From contig JNVV01000053.1 of assembly GCA_000733355.1 (NCBI GenBank), forward strand, positions 271,275 to 281,655: a DNA stretch of 10,381 nt, read 5' to 3'. A program made the position numbers and the translations under genes. Positions 7,123-10,381 of this stretch are shown here, in pieces (the stretch's first letter is position 1; every line of letters begins with the position of its first letter). This DNA is from Falciphora oryzae. Taxonomy: Eukaryota; Ascomycota; Sordariomycetes; Magnaporthales; Magnaporthaceae. A model generated the notes under the pieces. It did no database searches and was not told the DNA's origin. It worked only from the letters and a program-made list of their open reading frames with translations.

Positions 7123-9091
7123 TATGTCAACAAGATCGACGTGATATCCCTTTTAAAAAGCTTGATGATATCTTGGCAGCGAGTTTAAGCCATCCTGATG
7201 CCCGAGGTGGCGCAATAAATGGTGCGTTCTTCTCGTCGCGTCTGGGATCTATCTACCCTTACCCGAGCCAGGACACTGGGTCGTCTCCCGTCATCGGCGA
7301 ACACGGCGATGGGATGGCAAGGGATGGCCCCGTCGGCAAGGGATGTCCGATAAGCTGTTCCTTGGTCTCCTACCCACATAGTCCCGCGTTCCGACTCGCG
7401 CATAGAGATGCTGGCGGGGACCAATGGGGCTGACATGACAAGGAGAAGGGGTCCCAGATAAGTAACGAAGGCAAGCGAAGTTGTCGACCTGGAGGGCACA
7501 TGTGACCTGTGGCGGTCAGTTCTGTCGACGGCTATTACGTACAGGGTAATATCGCTGGCGTGTGTCGACGGATCACAAGGTCCACGCGATCTCCCTCCGG
7601 GGCTGTTTGTGTCAGCTTTCTCGGGAAACAAGGCTTGGGGAGCTGTCCTAGATGCCTGTGGCCGGGAACAGCGACTTCAGCGACTTCGAAGGGACCACCG
7701 ATGCCCACGGCGCCCATTACAAAGGAGCGCGGTTCCTCTACTAGACAGGGGAATCCGCGCATTGTCTGGGGATATGGCGACTAGCACGGCATGGCTTGTT
7801 TCTCGCGTGCCGTCCAAGTCAAGCTCGGGAACCCGTACTCGAGAGCCCAGCCATCACCTTAAAGGAGACGCGAGAAAGACGCTCCTTGTTCTCGGCTGAC
7901 AAGGGCACCGGGTTGGCACGATTGGCCGACCTCGCCGTCATCGTCTCGAACAGCTGCCGTTTTCTCCCGACCTTCGACCTTGCAAGGGAAATGTCAGAAA
8001 CCTGTGCGAATTTGCAATCAGGGAAGATTTTCACTGTGCGCCCAGTGGCTGGCGCCTCAATTCCAGGCTAGCGTCGGGAAGACTCCCGCGCTTTTACCCC
8101 CTCCCTCCTTCGGCGCTTCGCTCCTCACGTGAGTGTCGTGGAAGCGGGCACGGCGCTGGACTTGGCGATGCCAAGGCGGGGTTAGCTGCGCGCGCAGGCG
8201 ACATGAAAGCAAGGCGGATCATTGACATGAGCTGGCGAAAGAGCCCGCCGTTGGGCGAGGCGCTGCTGACACTCCAAGCACCCAACCGTGCCGTGCTATT
8301 TCGACCCAAATGTCGGAATCTCGCGGAAGCGGCTCTAGCGGATCGGGTGCCTGCATCGCCCGTCCTACCACACCCACTGGCCTGGGCGACCGCGCTCCCG
8401 GTTGGGGCCGAGGCCGCTGCCAACGTTGCTGCCTCCATGTCCAACCATTTTCCAGGTCGCGCCTCGTCGTCGTTCTGCCCTCCCTTTCACCCAGCATCCT
8501 ATGCTCCCCAGTGTATGGGAGGGAAAAAGCAAACGGTCTCGTGCGCGCATCCATGCCTACAATCCTGCAACGTGGATCTCTCAGGCCTGGGGTTCTGCGG
8601 ATGACGTTTGTGTCCGGGCTTGCTGCATGCATCGGGTCGCAATAAACCCAATTGAGGACGCATCCCTGGGCCCCTGGACAACGCGAGGAGCCGGAGGTGA
8701 CACAGCAATTGTTCGTCCAACGCGCACCCAAGACGCTACACGCTGGCACTTTGGGCCCCTCAATCGCCTTTGGCAGGTTGCTGGCCTGCCACGAATCCAC
8801 GCCAAAAGTTCTGGTTGGGCCGACATGACGCCTCAATCCCCCACCTAGCCACGCGAGCTGTGGCAGAGCCTGATTGGGTTGTTGCATCACCGCTTGAAGC
8901 GGGCATCGACACCAGTCAAATGTACAAAACCGGATGCCATTCCATCTCCGGTTCGACTCGAGTACCACGCCAGAGCTCACCTAGACTGACTTCGAGTCCC
9001 ACAGCATCCCCATAATACCCAACTCACCGACCCCATCACAGCAAGCCTGTCACATACTGTTTGGCTGGACCCAAACAGAAAAGTACACACC
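7123..9091. other. Long intergenic region between two divergent genes
   Basis: Nearly 2 kb separating the leftward prenyltransferase from the rightward MGN gene; it must contain both promoters. Close to the prenyltransferase start a TTTTTAAAAG tract lies at 7151-7160 (29-38 bp before the ATG), and a CGG-N10-CCG pair of zinc-cluster-factor type lies at 7334-7349. Open frames of up to about 250 codons exist on both strands around 8200-8980 but overlap each other, lack any recognisable domain and are full of Trp, Cys, Pro and Arg, as GC-rich noncoding DNA gives. I found no tRNA, 5S rRNA or transposase here. A non-coding RNA or decayed gene cannot be excluded. Confidence 0.45.
7334..7349. promoter_or_regulatory. 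Possible zinc-cluster (Zn2Cys6) factor site, CGG-N10-CCG
   Basis: An inverted CGG/CCG pair with a 10-bp spacer about 210 bp upstream of the prenyltransferase start. Fungal cluster regulators of the Gal4 family bind such pairs, but the triplets are common in GC-rich DNA and I did not find the same spacing upstream of the other two enzymes, so this is weak. Confidence 0.15.
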
Positions 9092-9875
9092 ATGGGGAAT
9101 GTAAGTTGGCCCTCGTCCCCAGTCATTTCCTTGTACCATGTGCTTGAGGGAACCCCGGTTTGACACGGGAAGGCAGTGTTGCTCACGCTCACGCAACGCG
9201 CAGACGCAAAGCTCGGACCTCGGGCGCACCGTGGCCGCCCGGAGCCAGGCGGTGGAGACAAGACACCTCAGGCCACAGGCGAGCAGCCTTCCTCCACGCG
9301 CAGAGGTCGTGCTGAGGACCCTGGTCGGCAGTGAGCTCGACCCCATCCCCGACCGCGGCTCCCTCAGGGGCGGCAGCTCCGTCAAGGGCACCAGCTCCAT
9401 CCGCGGAGGAGGAGACGAGACCGGGACTTACGACCCCGAGGTCAACGGCATCCTGGTCATTGCGGGCGACGCCAGTAGGTTCGAGACCGGCGCCGATGAA
9501 GCGCCAGACGCTCAGCCTGCTGCGCCTCACACGCGCCCGCCCACGATAGCAGCAGCAGAAAACCAGAGACAAGAAGAGCAGCAAGAACAACAAGAACAAC
9601 AACAAGAACAGCAGGGGGCAAAGAACAACGACAGAATCAGCGAGTCCCACACGGTCCTACACGACCCCGCGACTGGAAGCCCCGGCGTTTACATCAAGCT
9701 GGAGTACGAGAGCATCACCATCGCCGGCGAGAACAACACGGTCATGGGCTTCAGCAGCGACTTCCTCGCCCAGGCTCAGAAGCACCCGACCGGCGTCACC
9801 TTCGAGGTCAAGTGCGGGCCTATCAACGTCGCGGCGTCGTCTAGGAACATCAAGGTCGGCCACTGTGTGAACTGA
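9092..9875 (+). CDS. Putative N-myristoylated protein with repeated beta-strand motifs, unknown function
   Basis: I do not recognise a named family. The model is 226 aa: exon 1 is 9092-9100 (ATG GGG AAT, in a CACCATGGGG context), a 103-bp intron 9101-9203 has a perfect GTAAGT donor and a CGCAG acceptor, and exon 2 is 9204-9875. Splicing gives MGNTQSSD, which fits the N-myristoylation consensus (Gly2, Ser6), predicting membrane attachment. Unspliced, the ATG meets a TGA in frame, which supports the intron; an ATG at 9138 is the less likely alternative. Residues 4-80 look disordered, 124-140 are a Gln/Glu tract, and 160-226 form a beta-rich C-terminus. A similar strand motif occurs three times: ILVIAGDASRF (86-96), ITIAGENNTV (174-183) and INVAASSRNI (210-219). 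The last two sit in 21-residue units (166-186 and 202-222) with matching hydrophobic spacing. There is no signal peptide or transmembrane helix. The gene diverges from the enzyme genes and probably does not belong with them. Confidence 0.7.
9564..9614 (+). repeat. Gln/Glu-coding low-complexity tract
   Basis: Imperfect CAA/GAA/CAG-type triplets, with runs such as CAAGAACAACAAGAACAAC, encode residues 124-140, which are almost only Gln and Glu. The tract separates the disordered N-terminal part from the beta-rich C-terminus and is likely to be variable in length. Confidence 0.9.
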
Positions 9876-10381
9876 GGGGATAAGCTAGCTTTGGCTTGCT
9901 ATTCTTTTGGCGAAGGTCGAACATGGCCCTGGTATTATTATCTGTAATCATATACAAACCACATCATGACAGCATTTTTCTTTGTAACTTAAAGGCCATA
10001 TCGGGAGTTAGCTAATGCGACGTACCATGTACATATGGAGGTGAAGATTTCGTGCACATTCAAGTTTGTCCGACAGACAGGCGAGGAGGCAGACTTCTGA
10101 ACTTGCAAGCCAGATTGTATTGAATTGACCATTTTAAAATCGAGAAACTGTTGGAAAACAAAACGAAAAACAATGTCGAGTGAAGTTAAGCAAAGAGTAA
10201 CGTGGTTCACAAGCGAGTTGCGCATTTCGAAATCCTATATTGAACGCCGTTTTCGACCACCTGGTTAAATTAAATAATTCTGTGTGAAATTCCGTATAAA
10301 TTTGATACGGTATATTAAATTATTTTTATTATCACTAACGTGGTTCATCACCGAGTGGGTCATATCAGCGAATGGGTCACT
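9876..10381. other. 3' flank grading into AT-rich, repeat-bearing DNA
   Basis: The first part should be the 3' UTR of the MGN gene. From roughly 10,100 onwards the sequence becomes AT-rich, unlike the rest of the window. It holds a CCGTAT-N7-ATACGG hairpin at 10292-10310 with outer arms AAATAATT (10272-10279) and AATTATTT (10318-10325). No coding frame is convincing; the longest minus-strand frame (10225-9989, 78 codons) has no recognisable domain. Confidence 0.5.
10198..10379. repeat. Repeated TGGKTCA motifs, possible transposon end
   Basis: TAACGTGGTTCA occurs exactly at 10198-10209 and 10336-10347, both followed after four bases by CGAGT. TGGGTCA then occurs at 10356-10362 and 10373-10379, close to the window edge. 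Read on the minus strand this is a series of TGACCCA/TGAACCA units beginning at the edge. Iterated units like this, next to AT-rich DNA, resemble terminal or subterminal repeats of a DNA transposon, but the partner end and any target-site duplication are not visible. Confidence 0.35.

Noticed and set aside
2402..7349. Shared zinc-cluster regulator sites upstream of the three enzyme genes
   Set aside because: CGG/CCG pairs occur but with different orientations and spacings at each promoter, and they are frequent in GC-rich DNA; a motif search over orthologous promoters would be needed to claim co-regulation.
3210..8855. Exact 13-base match ACCTAGCCACGCG at 3210-3222 and 8843-8855
   Set aside because: About one such match is expected by chance between all pairs of positions in 10 kb, and the flanks do not match further, so it is not evidence of a shared element.
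8920..8970. GGTTCGACTCGA near 8951 looks like a tRNA T-loop
   Set aside because: The flanking bases do not form a T-stem, and no anticodon or acceptor stem can be drawn around it.
8219..8980. Minus-strand open frame of about 253 codons in the long gap
   Set aside because: No recognisable domain, composition rich in Trp, Cys, Arg and Pro, and several overlapping open frames on the opposite strand. This looks like GC-rich noncoding sequence, not a gene.
9989..10225. 78-codon minus-strand frame in the AT-rich right edge as a transposase remnant
   Set aside because: The translation shows no helix-turn-helix or DDE-type motif and is too short to judge; only the repeat structure was retained as evidence for a mobile element.

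Overview
The window comes from a filamentous ascomycete, most likely a Sordariomycete-type fungus. The coding DNA is GC-rich and the genes carry short GT-AG introns of 80 to 129 bp, some with CTAAC/CTGAC-like branch sites. The encoded families (CFEM-like secreted proteins, DMATS prenyltransferases) are typical of fungi. All gene models here are spliced by eye from the sequence. No transcripts or database searches were available.

Layout, left to right: (1) the 5' part of a secreted eight-cysteine CFEM-like protein on the minus strand, cut by the left edge (1-477). (2) A minus-strand pyrroline-5-carboxylate reductase family gene with one intron and a polyglutamine tract (1298-2359). (3) A minus-strand, four-exon 2-oxoglutarate/Fe(II) oxygenase of 323 aa with a complete HxD...H...R active site (3287-4506). 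(4) A minus-strand, two-exon DMATS-type aromatic (indole) prenyltransferase of 467 aa (5639-7122). (5) A gap of almost 2 kb with no convincing gene. (6) A plus-strand, two-exon gene of unknown function (9092-9875). Splicing there creates an N-terminal MGNTQSS myristoylation-type signal, and the protein carries three copies of a short beta-strand motif. (7) AT-rich DNA at the right edge with repeated TGGKTCA motifs, possibly the end of a transposon.

The most interesting region is 1298-7122. Three consecutive same-strand genes encode a P5C-reductase homologue, a 2OG/Fe(II) oxygenase and a DMATS prenyltransferase. In fungi, a 2OG oxygenase plus a P5C-reductase-like enzyme is the known pair for making methylproline from leucine or isoleucine (echinocandin- and UCS1025A-type pathways). 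The same pair together with indole prenyltransferases recalls paraherquamide-type clusters. The reductase differs from housekeeping enzymes at substrate-loop positions, which fits a specialised role. No NRPS or other backbone enzyme lies in the window, so a small tailoring/precursor module, or one edge of a larger cluster, is an inference to be checked in the flanking sequence.
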